Part shown: positions 1-8,343 of the stretch, in pieces
How the letters are laid out: the number at the start of each line of letters is the position of its first letter
Position numbering within the stretch: position 1 is the first letter of the stretch
Origin: Camelimonas abortus
GTDB lineage: Bacteria > Pseudomonadota > Alphaproteobacteria > Rhizobiales > Beijerinckiaceae
Length of the DNA stretch: 64,000 nucleotides
Strand: one strand, 5' to 3'
Assembly (NCBI RefSeq): GCF_042647165.1
Contig: NZ_JBHRUV010000017.1
Position numbers and translations under genes: made by a program
Notes under the pieces: model-generated
What the model saw: only the letters and a program-made list of their open reading frames with translations
What the model was told of the DNA's origin: nothing
Database searches by the model: none

Positions 1-1
1 C

Positions 2-667
2 GATTTCACCTACCGCTCGTCTGGCGCGGTTTCCGCGGAGCTGGTCGCCGAGCTGGGCGGTCTCCATCCGCAGCAGACGTTCCGCAGCTTCGCCCTTGAC
101 CTTGCGGACCGGCAGGCGGTGGAGGCGTTTTGCGCGGCCCGTGAAGACGAGGTCTACTACGGCTACGTTCACAACGCCGGCCAGTCTTACGACACCCTCG
201 CGGCGACGATGTCGCTCGACAAGGCCGACGCGGTCATGCAGGTCAACTTCTGGTCCCTGACGGCGATCGCCAAGGCGCTGCTGCGGGGCATGCTGCGCAA
301 CCGCTCCGGCCGCATCATCGCCATCGGCTCGATCACGGCGTTTCACGCCAACGCCGGCAATGGCGCTTACGCCGCCTCCAAGGGCGCCATCGCGTCCTGG
401 CTGCGCACGCTCGCCATCGAAACGGCCCGGCGCGGCGTGACAGTCAACACGATTGCGCCCGGATACATCGATACCGACATGATGGCGCGCTACGCCCGGC
501 ACCGTGAGGCGCTGGAGAAGCAGATCCCGGTGGGACGTTTCGCCCGTCCGGACGAAGTGGCGGCCATGGCGGCGTTCCTCATGGGCGACTCCGCGTCTTA
601 CGTCACCGGCGCGGTCCTGCCGGTGGACGGCGGCCTTTCGGCGCAGATCAGCGCCCACCGGTCCTGA
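2..667 (+). CDS. SDR-family 3-oxoacyl-ACP reductase-like protein (5' end outside window)
   Basis: The reading frame is open from base 2 to the TGA at 665-667, so the true start lies before the window. It is a short-chain dehydrogenase/reductase of the FabG type. Visible marks are the NAG motif (VHNAG), the catalytic Ser in IGSITAF, the YAASK motif carrying catalytic Tyr and Lys, the PGYIDTDM segment after the active site, and a C-terminal VTGAVLPVDGG typical of classical SDRs. The N-terminal TGxxxGIG nucleotide-binding motif must lie upstream of the window. Members usually reduce 3-oxoacyl thioesters with NADPH in the cytosol. It precedes an alcohol dehydrogenase-like gene by 129 bp, with a terminator-like stem between them. 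A role in a specialised fatty acid pathway is possible but not shown. Confidence 0.85.
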   Translation, partial: DFTYRSSGAVSAELVAELGGLHPQQTFRSFALDLADRQAVEAFCAAREDEVYYGYVHNAGQSYDTLAATMSLDKADAVMQVNFWSLTAIAKALLRGMLRNRSGRIIAIGSITAFHANAGNGAYAASKGAIASWLRTLAIETARRGVTVNTIAPGYIDTDMMARYARHREALEKQIPVGRFARPDEVAAMAAFLMGDSASYVTGAVLPVDGGLSAQISAHRS

Positions 668-674
668 CCGGCCT

Positions 675-710
675 GGCGCGCGGCGGCCTTGTGGCCGTCG
701 CGCCGGTTTT
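675..710 (+). terminator. Probable intrinsic terminator after the SDR gene
   Basis: An imperfect GC-rich stem has arms GGCGCG...CGGCC and GGCCG...CGCGCC around a TTGT loop and is followed by TTTT. It starts 7 nt after the SDR stop codon. Confidence 0.5.
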
Positions 711-796
711 CACATGCAACGGGGCGAGGTCGCGACCGCGCGCGGCAGCTCCGCAGGATCACAGGCGCCCCGCTGGCGGGCGCGACAGGAAACGTC

Positions 797-1819
797 ATGC
801 GCGCATTGCAGCTATTTGGAGACCGTGATCTCCGCCTCACCGACATCGAGCCGCCGCCGCCGCCCGCCGCCGGCGAAGTACAGATCCGCACGCGCGCCAT
901 CGCCCTGAACTATCTCGACGTCTGGGGTTTCCGCGGCATGGCCTTCGCGCGCCGGAAGATGCCGCAGGTCGCCGGCGTCGAAGCCTCCGGCGAGGTGGTG
1001 GCCGTGGGCGCGGGCGTCTCCGGCTTCCGTCCGGGCGACAAGGTCGTCATGTATGGCGCCGAAACCTGCGGTCACTGCCGCGCCTGCCGTGAGGGCCGCG
1101 ACAATCTCTGCGAGAATGTGGGCGGCATTCTCGGCTTCCATGTCGACGGCTTCGCCCGCGAGCTGATCAATCGTCCGGAGCGTCTGGTCATCAGGGTTCC
1201 GGACAACGTCAGCCTTGAGGACGCCGCATGCGCTCCCATCGGCTTCGGCACCGTGCAGCACATGCTGTTTGACAACGCCAGGCTGGAGCCGGGGGAGACC
1301 ATCCTGGTCCATGCCGGCGGCTCGGGCATCGGCACCGCCGCCATCAAAATGGCCAAGGACATCGGCTGCTACGTGTTCACCACTGTTGGCGACGATGAGA
1401 AAGCCGAAAAGGCGAAGGCCCTCGGAGCCGATTTCGTCATCAACTACCGCAAGGACCGGTTTGAGGGCGTGGTGCGCAAGCAGACCGGCCGCAAGGGCGT
1501 GGACGTGGTGTTCGAGCACGTCGGCGTCGACACCTGGAACGGCAGCCTGTTGTGCCTGAAGCGCGGCGGCCGTCTGGTCACCTGCGGCTCGACCTCCGGC
1601 ATCTCCACCACCATGAACCTCATGCAGCTGTTCCAGCAGCAGTACCGCATCACCGGTTCGTTCGGCTGCAGCATCGCCAACATCCGCCAGTCGCTGGACA
1701 AGATGGCCCGCGGCGTCACCCCGGTGATCGACTCCACCTTCGAGCTGCCGGATTTCCTCAAGGGGCTGGAGCGCCTTGAAGGCCGGCAGGCGTTCGGAAA
1801 GATTATCGTCCGGTTCTGA
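797..1819 (+). CDS. Zinc-containing alcohol dehydrogenase-like (MDR) oxidoreductase
   Basis: The 340-residue protein is a medium-chain dehydrogenase/reductase: a GroES-like N-terminal domain (about 1-130) followed by a Rossmann domain with HAGGSGIGTAAIKMAK. The cluster CGHCRACREGRDNLC supplies four cysteines for a structural zinc. The usual catalytic-zinc ligands are not evident: the GHE motif reads GVE (in VAGVEASGE) and the first catalytic Cys is not visible. It may therefore work as a quinone- or enoyl-reductase-type NADPH enzyme. A similar alcohol-dehydrogenase-like gene sits in rhizobial acpXL very-long-chain fatty acid clusters, so a role with the upstream FabG-like gene is plausible (from memory, not verified). 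The ATG at 797 was chosen because the protein then begins MRALQLFGDR and follows CAGGAAA. Confidence 0.8.
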   Translation: MRALQLFGDRDLRLTDIEPPPPPAAGEVQIRTRAIALNYLDVWGFRGMAFARRKMPQVAGVEASGEVVAVGAGVSGFRPGDKVVMYGAETCGHCRACREGRDNLCENVGGILGFHVDGFARELINRPERLVIRVPDNVSLEDAACAPIGFGTVQHMLFDNARLEPGETILVHAGGSGIGTAAIKMAKDIGCYVFTTVGDDEKAEKAKALGADFVINYRKDRFEGVVRKQTGRKGVDVVFEHVGVDTWNGSLLCLKRGGRLVTCGSTSGISTTMNLMQLFQQQYRITGSFGCSIANIRQSLDKMARGVTPVIDSTFELPDFLKGLERLEGRQAFGKIIVRF

Positions 1820-1917
1820 TCGCACGCGTGATGGCGACGCCCGGACGCGGCGTCGCCTCCCTGTCCGCCGGCCGGCGCATGTTCCGCGTCCGCCCGGCCA
1901 ACTCCGTGAGCAGGCTG

Positions 1918-2982
1918 ATGACCACCGCCAAATCGCAAAAGACTGATCCCGGTCGTTTCTTCGAGCACTTCCGCATCGGCGAAGTCATTCGCCACGCCAC
2001 GCCGCGCACGGTCACGACCGGCGACGTCGCGCTTTACACCGCGCTGTACGGGCCGCGCTTCGCCGTGCAGTCCTCGGACGAATTCGCCCGCAGCATCGGC
2101 TATGAGCGCAGCCCCGTAGACGACCTGCTGGTGTTCCACATTGTCTTCGGCAAGACCGTGCCGGACGTGTCGCTGAACGCCGTGGCCAACCTCGGCTATG
2201 CGGAAGGCCGTTTCCTGCGCCCGGTGTTTCCCGGCGACACCATCTCCACCGTGTCTGAGGTCATCGGTCTCAAGGAGAACTCCAACCGCAAGACCGGCGT
2301 CGTCTATGTCCGCTCCACCGGCTACAACCAGCGCGACGAGGCGGTGCTGCAGTACGTGCGCTGGGTGATGGTGCGCAAGGCGGACGAGAACGCCGCGCCG
2401 CAGGGCGAGCTCGTGCCCCAGCTCAGGAAGGCGGTTGCGGCGGAGGAGCTCGGCGCTGCGGTGCCGCCCATTCGCGTGGACGGCTGGAACGACGCGCTGT
2501 CCGGCAGCCCCTACCGGTGGGGCGACTATGAGGTGGGCGAGCGCATCGACCATGTCGACGGCATGACCGTGGAGGAGGCCGAGCAGCAGATCGCCACGCG
2601 CCTCTACCAGAACACCGCGAAGGTTCACTTTGACGGCTACGCCGCCAGGGACACCAGGTTCGGCAAGCGTCTCATCTATGGCGGCGTCGTCATTTCGCTC
2701 GCCCGCGCGCTGTCGTTTAACGGCCTTGGCAACGCCTTCCACGTCGCCGCGATCAACGGCGGCCGCCACGTGGCGCCGCTGTTCTCGGGCGATACGGTCT
2801 ACGCGTGGTCCGAAGTGCTGGACAAGGCCGTGCTGCCGGGCCGCACTGACGTCGGCGCGCTGCGCCTGCGTCTCGTCGCCACCAAGAACCGTCCCTGCGC
2901 CGATCATCCGTACCGGAACGGCGAGGAGATGGATCCGTCGGTGATCCTCGATTTCGATTACTGGGTCGTGCTGCCGCGCTGA
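1918..2982 (+). CDS. mch: Mesaconyl-CoA (2-methylfumaryl-CoA) hydratase
   Basis: The product hydrates mesaconyl-CoA to beta-methylmalyl-CoA in the ethylmalonyl-CoA pathway of acetyl-CoA assimilation. The 354-residue protein has two tandem MaoC/hotdog halves. The stretches GRFFEHFRIGEVIRHATPRT, DLLVFHIVFGKTVPDVSLNA and NLGYAEGRF are, as I recall, highly conserved in Mch of Rhodobacter and Methylobacterium. The second half carries RLYQNTAKVHFDGY and FGKRLIYGGVVISLARAL, a typical C-terminal MaoC segment. The frame opens at 1828, but the ATG at 1918 gives the family N-terminus and has AGCAGG upstream. It follows the alcohol dehydrogenase-like gene in the same direction and ends at a strong terminator. 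Other genes of the same pathway lie at 52.9-60.5 kb. Confidence 0.9.
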   Translation: MTTAKSQKTDPGRFFEHFRIGEVIRHATPRTVTTGDVALYTALYGPRFAVQSSDEFARSIGYERSPVDDLLVFHIVFGKTVPDVSLNAVANLGYAEGRFLRPVFPGDTISTVSEVIGLKENSNRKTGVVYVRSTGYNQRDEAVLQYVRWVMVRKADENAAPQGELVPQLRKAVAAEELGAAVPPIRVDGWNDALSGSPYRWGDYEVGERIDHVDGMTVEEAEQQIATRLYQNTAKVHFDGYAARDTRFGKRLIYGGVVISLARALSFNGLGNAFHVAAINGGRHVAPLFSGDTVYAWSEVLDKAVLPGRTDVGALRLRLVATKNRPCADHPYRNGEEMDPSVILDFDYWVVLPR

Positions 2983-3035
2983 CGCCGACAGCCAGACCGT
3001 CCGCCCGCCGCGCCGGTTCGGCGTGAGCCCGCGCG

Positions 3036-3066
3036 CCCGGCCAGGCCCGCCGCCTGGCCGGGTTTT
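3036..3066 (+). terminator. Intrinsic terminator after mch
   Basis: A perfect 11-bp stem (CCCGGCCAGGC and GCCTGGCCGGG) closes a 5-nt loop and is followed by TTTT. It lies 53 nt after the mch stop, between convergent mch and the LysR gene. Confidence 0.85.
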
Positions 3067-3100
3067 CCTTATTGCCCCGTAAAGGCTGTGGCCAGCGGGG

Positions 3101-4033
3101 TCACGGCGCTGCGGGGCGATGCTGCGAATCAGGCGCAGCGCGCAGGTGGTCCACCAGCTGCCGGGCGAGGGGAGTGAGCCGGTCATAGCTGCGCACGCAA
3201 AGGTGCAGCTCCCGCTCCGCCCAGGCGTCGCTCAGCTGGATCACCTCAATGGCCATGACCTGCCGGGACCGCAGGGCGGTTGTCTCCGGCACCACGCCGA
3301 CGCCGACGCCGCACTCCACCAGGCGGCAGACGCCGTCAAACGAGCGCAGCTGGACACGCAGGCGTATGGGCCGGCCGGCGCGGGCCGCCTTGCCGGCGAG
3401 AAACCGCTGCAGGGCGCTGTTCCTGTCCAGCCCCACGAACTCATGGCCCAGCGCGCTGGAGAAGGGGACGGGGCCGCCGGCGCGGACGGCCGCTTCCGCA
3501 AGCAGCGGATGATTGCGACCGGCGACCAGCACGAAACGGTCGCGCCGGAACGGAAAGGTTTCCAGCTCGCCGCTGTCCACCGTGCCGGCGACAATGCCGA
3601 TTTCCGCCGCGCCCTCGGCGATCAGCCCGACGATTTCGCCCGAGAGACGCTCTTCCAGATCGACCGAGACGTGTGGATTGCGGGCAAGAAATGACGACAG
3701 CGCCTCCGGCAGAAACTCCGTGAGCGCGTTGGTGTTGGACAGCAGCCGGACGTGGCCGGCCAGTCCTTCGGCGTAACGCCCCATGTCTTCGCGCAGCCGC
3801 TCGGTCTGCTCCAGCAGCGTACGCGCATGTTGCAGCAGCGTCAGGCCCGCCTGCGTCAGGCGCACGCCCTGGCGGCTGCGCACAAACAGTTTCGTGCCAA
3901 TGGCTTCTTCAAGGTTTCGCATGCGGGTGGACGCGGCGGCTAGGGCGAGATGGGTGCGCTCCGCGCCATGGGTGATTGAGCCCGCTTCGGCGATATTGCG
4001 GAACAGGATGAGGTCGGTGAGATCGAAACGCAT
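3101..4033 (-). CDS. LysR-family transcriptional regulator
   Basis: This 310-residue LTTR has an N-terminal winged helix-turn-helix (about residues 5-65: LILFRNIAEAGSITHGAERT then RMRNLEEAIGTKLFVR) and a LysR substrate-binding domain (about 90-295). The ligand is unknown. It converges on mch and is divergent from sdhC, so either could be a target. The frame extends upstream to 4069, but the ATG at 4033 gives the canonical MRFDLTDLILF start and follows GAAGGAT. That ribosome-binding site is buried in a perfect inverted repeat, and a T-N11-A LysR-type box lies just upstream, suggesting autoregulation at both transcription and translation. The regulatory part is inference. Confidence 0.88.
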   Translation of the reverse strand: MRFDLTDLILFRNIAEAGSITHGAERTHLALAAASTRMRNLEEAIGTKLFVRSRQGVRLTQAGLTLLQHARTLLEQTERLREDMGRYAEGLAGHVRLLSNTNALTEFLPEALSSFLARNPHVSVDLEERLSGEIVGLIAEGAAEIGIVAGTVDSGELETFPFRRDRFVLVAGRNHPLLAEAAVRAGGPVPFSSALGHEFVGLDRNSALQRFLAGKAARAGRPIRLRVQLRSFDGVCRLVECGVGVGVVPETTALRSRQVMAIEVIQLSDAWAERELHLCVRSYDRLTPLARQLVDHLRAAPDSQHRPAAP

Positions 4034-4036
4034 GGT

Positions 4037-4063
4037 CCATCCTTCGCCGTTGACGAAGGATGG
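4037..4063 (-). promoter_or_regulatory. Hairpin enclosing the ribosome-binding site of the LysR gene
   Basis: On the minus strand the leader holds CCATCCTTCG, a 7-nt loop, then CGAAGGATGG, a perfect 10-bp inverted repeat ending 3 nt before the ATG at 4033. The 3' arm contains the only good Shine-Dalgarno sequence (GAAGGA), so folding would block initiation. Confidence 0.6.
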
Positions 4064-4078
4064 GTACATGAATTGCTC

Positions 4079-4095
4079 ATTGTGCGCCAGACAAT
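4079..4095. promoter_or_regulatory. LysR-type T-N11-A box
   Basis: ATTGT-N7-ACAAT is a perfect dyad containing TGT-N7-ACA, which fits the T-N11-A consensus of LysR-family binding sites. It lies 45 bp upstream of the LysR start in the region shared with sdhC, a usual place for autoregulation. Confidence 0.5.
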
Positions 4096-4439
4096 CCAGT
4101 TTAACCTCATTCTAAATAACTGCAGCCAGGGCGACGGTTGCGCGCCGTCGCGTCGGGGGCTGCCCGTCGCCGTCGCGGCGGCGGCGCGCGCCGCAGGGTT
4201 CATCCGGCATCCCCGGGGGAAGATGACCGGGCCGGAATGGACGACATGTTTCAGACGCGGCTTCCGCAACGAAATCGCTCGTTGCAGGTGCGTCTGACAT
4301 TCGTTAGGAACCATTCCAAAATGGGCTGCCGCCTGCGCAGCCTTGAGGGCCGGCGCGCCGCCGGTTCCGGTCCGGGGCCGCGCCCCGGCTTTCATGTCAT
4401 TTGCGGCTTACGCCGCGCGGGTTCAGTGGAGACGTCTTC
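4096..4439. other. Non-coding region between the LysR gene and sdhC
   Basis: No open frame here looks like a real protein. The region must hold the sdh promoter; I could not identify convincing -35 and -10 boxes. A perfect 7-bp stem (CCGGGGC, CGC loop, GCCCCGG) at 4372-4388 lies about 50 nt before sdhC and would fold in its leader. The sdhC ribosome-binding site GGAGA is at about 4427-4431. Confidence 0.5.
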
Positions 4440-4859
4440 ATGGCGGAGGTTCAGGCGAAAGCGCCCGCAAGGCGGCTGGAGGAAATCCGGCCCCTGTCGC
4501 CGCATCTTCAGATCTACAAGTGGACATGGACCATGGCCATGTCTGTGTTTCATCGCCTCACGGGCATTGCGCTGTACTTCGGCACGATCCTGATCGTCGG
4601 CTGGCTCGCCGCTCTCGCCGCAGGTCCGGGGCCCTATGAGTGCGCCCGCTGGCTGATGACCTCCATCATCGGCAAGCTTGTGCTCATCGGCTACACATGG
4701 GCGCTGTTCCATCATCTGCTTGGCGGCGTGCGCCACTTCATCTGGGACACGGGCGCGGGCTTTGAGCGCAACGCGCGCATGACTCTCGCGAAGCTCACGC
4801 TGGTGGGCTCCATCGTGCTGACCGTCGTCTTCTGGGCGATCGTCGCGCTTGCGGGTTGA
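4440..4859 (+). CDS. sdhC: Succinate dehydrogenase cytochrome b556 subunit
   Basis: SdhC is a membrane anchor of complex II; it binds heme b and helps form the quinone site in the cytoplasmic membrane. The 139-residue protein shows the family signature RPLSPHLQIYKW, then HRLTG, and three hydrophobic helices. The HHLLGGVRHFIWD segment contains the usual axial heme histidine. The ATG at 4440 follows GGAGA at good spacing; the frame opens earlier but without family similarity. It is the first gene of sdhCDAB, the usual rhizobial order, and sdhD starts 11 nt downstream. Confidence 0.95.
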   Translation: MAEVQAKAPARRLEEIRPLSPHLQIYKWTWTMAMSVFHRLTGIALYFGTILIVGWLAALAAGPGPYECARWLMTSIIGKLVLIGYTWALFHHLLGGVRHFIWDTGAGFERNARMTLAKLTLVGSIVLTVVFWAIVALAG

Positions 4860-4870
4860 GGAGATTGGAC

Positions 4871-5272
4871 ATGGCTTCCGCACACCGGTCTTTCCGTACG
4901 CCGCGCGCCGCCATCACCGGCCTTGGCGCCGCCCATCACGGCACCGAGCATTTCTGGCGCCAGCGTCTCACGGCCATCGCCAATCTTCTGCTGACCGTTC
5001 CCTTCCTGTGGGTGCTGGCGCTCGCCTATGGCGCGGACTTCCAGAACGCCGCCGCGGTCATTTCGCATCCGCTTTCGGCGATCGTGCTGCTGCTGATGGT
5101 GATCTCGGCGTCCATTCACATGCGCCTCGGCATGGCGGTGGTGATCGAGGACTACGTGCCGGAGAAGGGGCGGCGGGCGGCTCTCGTCATCGCCAACACC
5201 TTCTTCTGCGCCCTGATCGGTCTGGTCGGCGTCTTCGCCGTTCTCAAGCTCAGCCTGGGCCGGTTCGTCTGA
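4871..5272 (+). CDS. sdhD: Succinate dehydrogenase membrane anchor subunit
   Basis: SdhD is the second membrane anchor of complex II. The 133-residue protein has the alpha-proteobacterial N-terminus with LGAAHHGTEHFWRQRLTAIAN, then three predicted transmembrane helices. SASIHMRLGMAVVIEDYV supplies the probable heme-ligand histidine and the conserved E-D-Y-V turn. The ATG at 4871 follows GAGGAGA and was chosen over the alternative start at 4856. It lies 11 nt after sdhC and 106 nt before sdhA; that gap contains a 20-bp palindrome. Confidence 0.93.
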   Translation: MASAHRSFRTPRAAITGLGAAHHGTEHFWRQRLTAIANLLLTVPFLWVLALAYGADFQNAAAVISHPLSAIVLLLMVISASIHMRLGMAVVIEDYVPEKGRRAALVIANTFFCALIGLVGVFAVLKLSLGRFV

Positions 5273-5278
5273 TCGCCG

Positions 5279-5298
5279 CCGGCGGGCGCGCCCGCCGG
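5279..5298 (+). other. Perfect 20-bp palindrome in the sdhD-sdhA gap
   Basis: CCGGCGGGCG is followed directly by its exact reverse complement. It begins 6 nt after the sdhD stop and would form a GC-only stem in the transcript, perhaps an RNA processing or stability element. There is no U tract. Confidence 0.6.
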
Positions 5299-5378
5299 AG
5301 CCTGATTGTCTGGATTCACGCATTCCTGGCGCGTGAAGCGCATGGCGCTTCCCTGGAAATGCATTTACGGGGTGATCG

Positions 5379-7199
5379 ATGTCAGCCTCTGCTACCTTCA
5401 ATATTAACGGCCGGGCCTACCCGATCACCGACCATACGTTCGACGTAGTCATCGTTGGCGGTGGCGGCGCGGGCCTGCGCGCCACGGTCGGTTGTTCCCA
5501 GGCCGGCCTGCGCACGGCCTGCATCACCAAGGTTTTCCCGACCCGTTCCCACACCGTGGCGGCGCAGGGCGGCGTCGCCGCCTCGCTCGGCAACATGGGC
5601 GAGGACAACTGGAAGTGGCACATGTATGACACCGTCAAGGGGTCGGACTGGCTCGGCGACCAGGACGCGATCGAGTATCTCGTTCGCAACGCGCCCGCCG
5701 CCGTCTACGAGCTGGAGCACTGGGGCGTGCCCTTCTCCCGCACCGAAGACGGCCGCATCTACCAGCGTCCGTTCGGCGGCATGACCACCGATTTCGGCAA
5801 TGGTCCGCCGGCCCAGCGCACCTGCGCCGCCGCCGACCGCACCGGTCACGCCATGCTGCACACGCTGTATGGCCAGGCGCTGCGCAACTCGACCGAGTTC
5901 TTCATCGAATACTTCGCCATTGACCTGATCATGGACAATGGCGCGTGCCGCGGCGTCATCGCCATCAAGATGGACGACGGCACCATCCACCGCTTCCGGT
6001 CGCACCTGACCATCCTGGCCACGGGCGGCTACGGCCGCGCCTATTTCTCGGCCACGTCGGCGCACACCTGCACCGGCGATGGCGGCGGCATGGTGCTGCG
6101 CGCCGGCCTGCCGCTGCAGGACATGGAGTTCGTGCAGTTCCACCCCACCGGCATTTACGGCGCCGGCTGCCTCATCACCGAGGGCGCGCGCGGCGAGGGC
6201 GGCTACCTGACCAACTCCGAAGGCGAGCGTTTCATGGAGCGCTATGCGCCGTCCGCAAAGGATCTCGCCTCGCGCGACGTCGTATCGCGCGCCATGACAA
6301 TCGAGATCCGTGAAGGCCGCGGCGTCGGCAAGAACAAGGATCACATCTACCTGCACCTCGACCACCTCGAGCCGGCGATCCTCGCGGAGCGCCTGCCGGG
6401 CATTTCCGAGAGCGCCAAGATCTTCGCCGGCGTCGACGTCACCCGTGAACCGATCCCGGTGCTGCCGACGGTGCACTACAACATGGGCGGCATCCCGACG
6501 AACTATCACGGCGAGGTGCTGACCAAGGTCGGCGGCGATCCGGACGCGGTGGTGCCGGGCCTGATGGCCATCGGCGAGGCCGCCTGCGTGTCGGTGCATG
6601 GCGCCAACCGCCTCGGCTCCAACTCGCTCATCGACCTGGTGGTGTTTGGCCGCGCCGCCGGCCTGCGCGCCGCCGAGCTGGTCAGGCCCGGCCAGAAGCA
6701 CGCCGAACTGCCCGCTGACTCGGCCGATATGGCGCTGTCGCGTCTCGACCGCTTCCGCTACGCCAATGGCGGCACGCCGACGGCGGAGCTGCGCCTGCGC
6801 ATGCAGAAGACCATGCAGTCCAACTGCGCGGTCTTCCGTACCGGCGAGGTGCTGGAAGAGGGCAAGAAACTCATCCACGAGGTCTGGCGGGCGGCGGACG
6901 ACATCCGCGTCACCGACCGCTCGCTGGTCTGGAATTCGGACCTGATCGAGACGCTCGAGTTCGACAACCTCATCGCCCAGGCTGTCGTCACCATGGAGGG
7001 CGCGCTCAACCGCAAGGAGTCGCGCGGCGCCCACGCCCGCGAGGACTACCCGGAGCGCAACGACGAGGAGTGGATGAAACACACGCTCGTCTGGGCCGAC
7101 GTGGACAGCCGCAAGGTGACCATCGATTACCGTCCGGTGCACACCTACACGCTGACGGACGAAATCGAGTACATCAAGCCGAAGGCGCGCGTGTACTGA
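5379..7199 (+). CDS. sdhA: Succinate dehydrogenase flavoprotein subunit
   Basis: SdhA oxidises succinate to fumarate and passes electrons through FAD to SdhB; it sits on the cytoplasmic face of complex II. The 606-residue length is normal. Residues 23-36 hold the dinucleotide-binding motif VVIVGGGGAGLRA. His58 in FPTRSHTVAAQGG is the expected covalent FAD attachment site. HPTGIYGAGCLITEGARGEGG carries part of the dicarboxylate site, and HGANRLGSNSLIDLVVFGRAAG is the typical C-terminal FAD segment. The gene is in the sdhCDAB order, with stem-loops in the gaps on both sides. Confidence 0.97.
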   Translation: MSASATFNINGRAYPITDHTFDVVIVGGGGAGLRATVGCSQAGLRTACITKVFPTRSHTVAAQGGVAASLGNMGEDNWKWHMYDTVKGSDWLGDQDAIEYLVRNAPAAVYELEHWGVPFSRTEDGRIYQRPFGGMTTDFGNGPPAQRTCAAADRTGHAMLHTLYGQALRNSTEFFIEYFAIDLIMDNGACRGVIAIKMDDGTIHRFRSHLTILATGGYGRAYFSATSAHTCTGDGGGMVLRAGLPLQDMEFVQFHPTGIYGAGCLITEGARGEGGYLTNSEGERFMERYAPSAKDLASRDVVSRAMTIEIREGRGVGKNKDHIYLHLDHLEPAILAERLPGISESAKIFAGVDVTREPIPVLPTVHYNMGGIPTNYHGEVLTKVGGDPDAVVPGLMAIGEAACVSVHGANRLGSNSLIDLVVFGRAAGLRAAELVRPGQKHAELPADSADMALSRLDRFRYANGGTPTAELRLRMQKTMQSNCAVFRTGEVLEEGKKLIHEVWRAADDIRVTDRSLVWNSDLIETLEFDNLIAQAVVTMEGALNRKESRGAHAREDYPERNDEEWMKHTLVWADVDSRKVTIDYRPVHTYTLTDEIEYIKPKARVY

Positions 7200-7233
7200 G
7201 CATCCCGTCCGGAGCCCGGACGTTCGTTGACAC

Positions 7234-7259
7234 GGCCAGGCGGAAAATTCCGCCCGGCC
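7234..7259 (+). other. Stem-loop in the sdhA-sdhB gap
   Basis: GGCC-A-GGCGGAA, an AA turn, then TTCCGCC-C-GGCC forms a 7-bp plus 4-bp stem with one mismatch. It lies 35 nt after the sdhA stop within a 186-nt gap. No T run follows, so a processing or stability role is more likely than termination. Confidence 0.5.
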
Positions 7260-7385
7260 ATGGCATTGCCGGCGCAGGCGGGGCAGCCCGCCGTCAGGCC
7301 AATGCCCCGTTCAATGGCTGGAGCGCCGCCGCGCGCATGACGCGCGCCGGCGCGCTCCGGAGACGAGATTGAGGCTGGACGCGAG

Positions 7386-8171
7386 ATGGCCGAATTTTCA
7401 CTGCCCAAGAACTCCCGGATTTCCGAGGGGAAGACCTGGCCGAAGCCTGCATCGGCCACCCGCATCACCACGTTCCGCATCTATCGCTGGAACCCGGACG
7501 ACGGCAAAAACCCGACCATCGACACCTATTACGTCGACCGGGATGACTGCGGCCCGATGGTGCTCGACGCCCTGCTCTGGATCAAGAACAACGTCGACGC
7601 CACCCTGACGTTGCGGCGCTCCTGCCGTGAGGGCATCTGCGGTTCGTGCGCCATGAACATCAACGGCGCCAACACGCTGGCCTGCACCATCGGCATTGAC
7701 GAATGCGCCGAAAACGGCGTGGTGCGCATCTATCCGCTGCCGCACATGCCGGTGGTCAAGGACCTGGTTCCCGACCTCACCACCTTCTACGCCCAGCATG
7801 CGGCGATCGAGCCTTACCTCAAGACCGTCACCCCGCCGCCGGAGAAGGAGTGGCGCCAGTCGCCGGAGGACCGCCAGAAGCTCGATGGCCTGTACGAGTG
7901 CATCCTCTGCGCCTGCTGCAGCACCTCCTGCCCCAGCTACTGGTGGAATGGCCAGCGTTACATGGGGCCGGCCGCCCTGCTGCAGGCCTATCGCTGGCTC
8001 ATCGACAGCCGCGACGAGGACACCGGCGGCCGTCTCGACCGCCTGGAGGATCCGTTCCGCCTCTACCGGTGCCACACCATCATGAACTGCGCCAACGTCT
8101 GCCCCAAGCATCTGAACCCGGCGAAAGCCATCGCCGAGATCAAGAAGATGATGGTGGCGCGCCAGATCTGA
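7386..8171 (+). CDS. sdhB: Succinate dehydrogenase iron-sulfur subunit
   Basis: SdhB carries electrons from the flavin to quinone through three iron-sulfur clusters. In the 261-residue protein, C80, C85, C88 and C100 (CREGICGSC, then LAC) bind the [2Fe-2S] cluster. CILCACCSTSCP and CHTIMNCANVCPKHLNP supply ligands for the [4Fe-4S] and [3Fe-4S] clusters. The N-terminal ferredoxin-like domain covers about 25-125 and the helical domain the rest. It is the last gene of sdhCDAB and is followed after 31 nt by a stem-loop terminator. Confidence 0.97.
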   Translation: MAEFSLPKNSRISEGKTWPKPASATRITTFRIYRWNPDDGKNPTIDTYYVDRDDCGPMVLDALLWIKNNVDATLTLRRSCREGICGSCAMNINGANTLACTIGIDECAENGVVRIYPLPHMPVVKDLVPDLTTFYAQHAAIEPYLKTVTPPPEKEWRQSPEDRQKLDGLYECILCACCSTSCPSYWWNGQRYMGPAALLQAYRWLIDSRDEDTGGRLDRLEDPFRLYRCHTIMNCANVCPKHLNPAKAIAEIKKMMVARQI

Positions 8172-8202
8172 CGGGCGTTCCGCAACGCGATGAAAAAGCA
8201 AC

Positions 8203-8233
8203 GGCGCCGGCCTTGTGTCCGGCGCCGCCTTGT
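8203..8233 (+). terminator. Probable terminator of sdhCDAB
   Basis: CGGCGCCGG, an 8-nt loop and CCGGCGCCG form a perfect 9-bp stem 31 nt after the sdhB stop. The following CCTTGT is only a weak U tract. Confidence 0.6.
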
Positions 8234-8343
8234 ATTGTAAAGGCGGGTACGTGATTATCCGCTGGAACGGCGCCGCGCCGGCCCTCGCGCGCGACCCGCC
8301 TCCCGAAAAAAAGGCGATCTGCCAGAAGGTTCGGAACGCACTG

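Noticed and set aside
4282..4309. TTGCAG hexamer as a -35 box for sdhC
   Set aside because: No acceptable -10 box follows at 15-19 nt, so I do not report it as a promoter.
5382..7142. A 586-codon open frame antisense to sdhA
   Set aside because: Same effect of GC-rich codons; sdhA carries all family motifs on the other strand.
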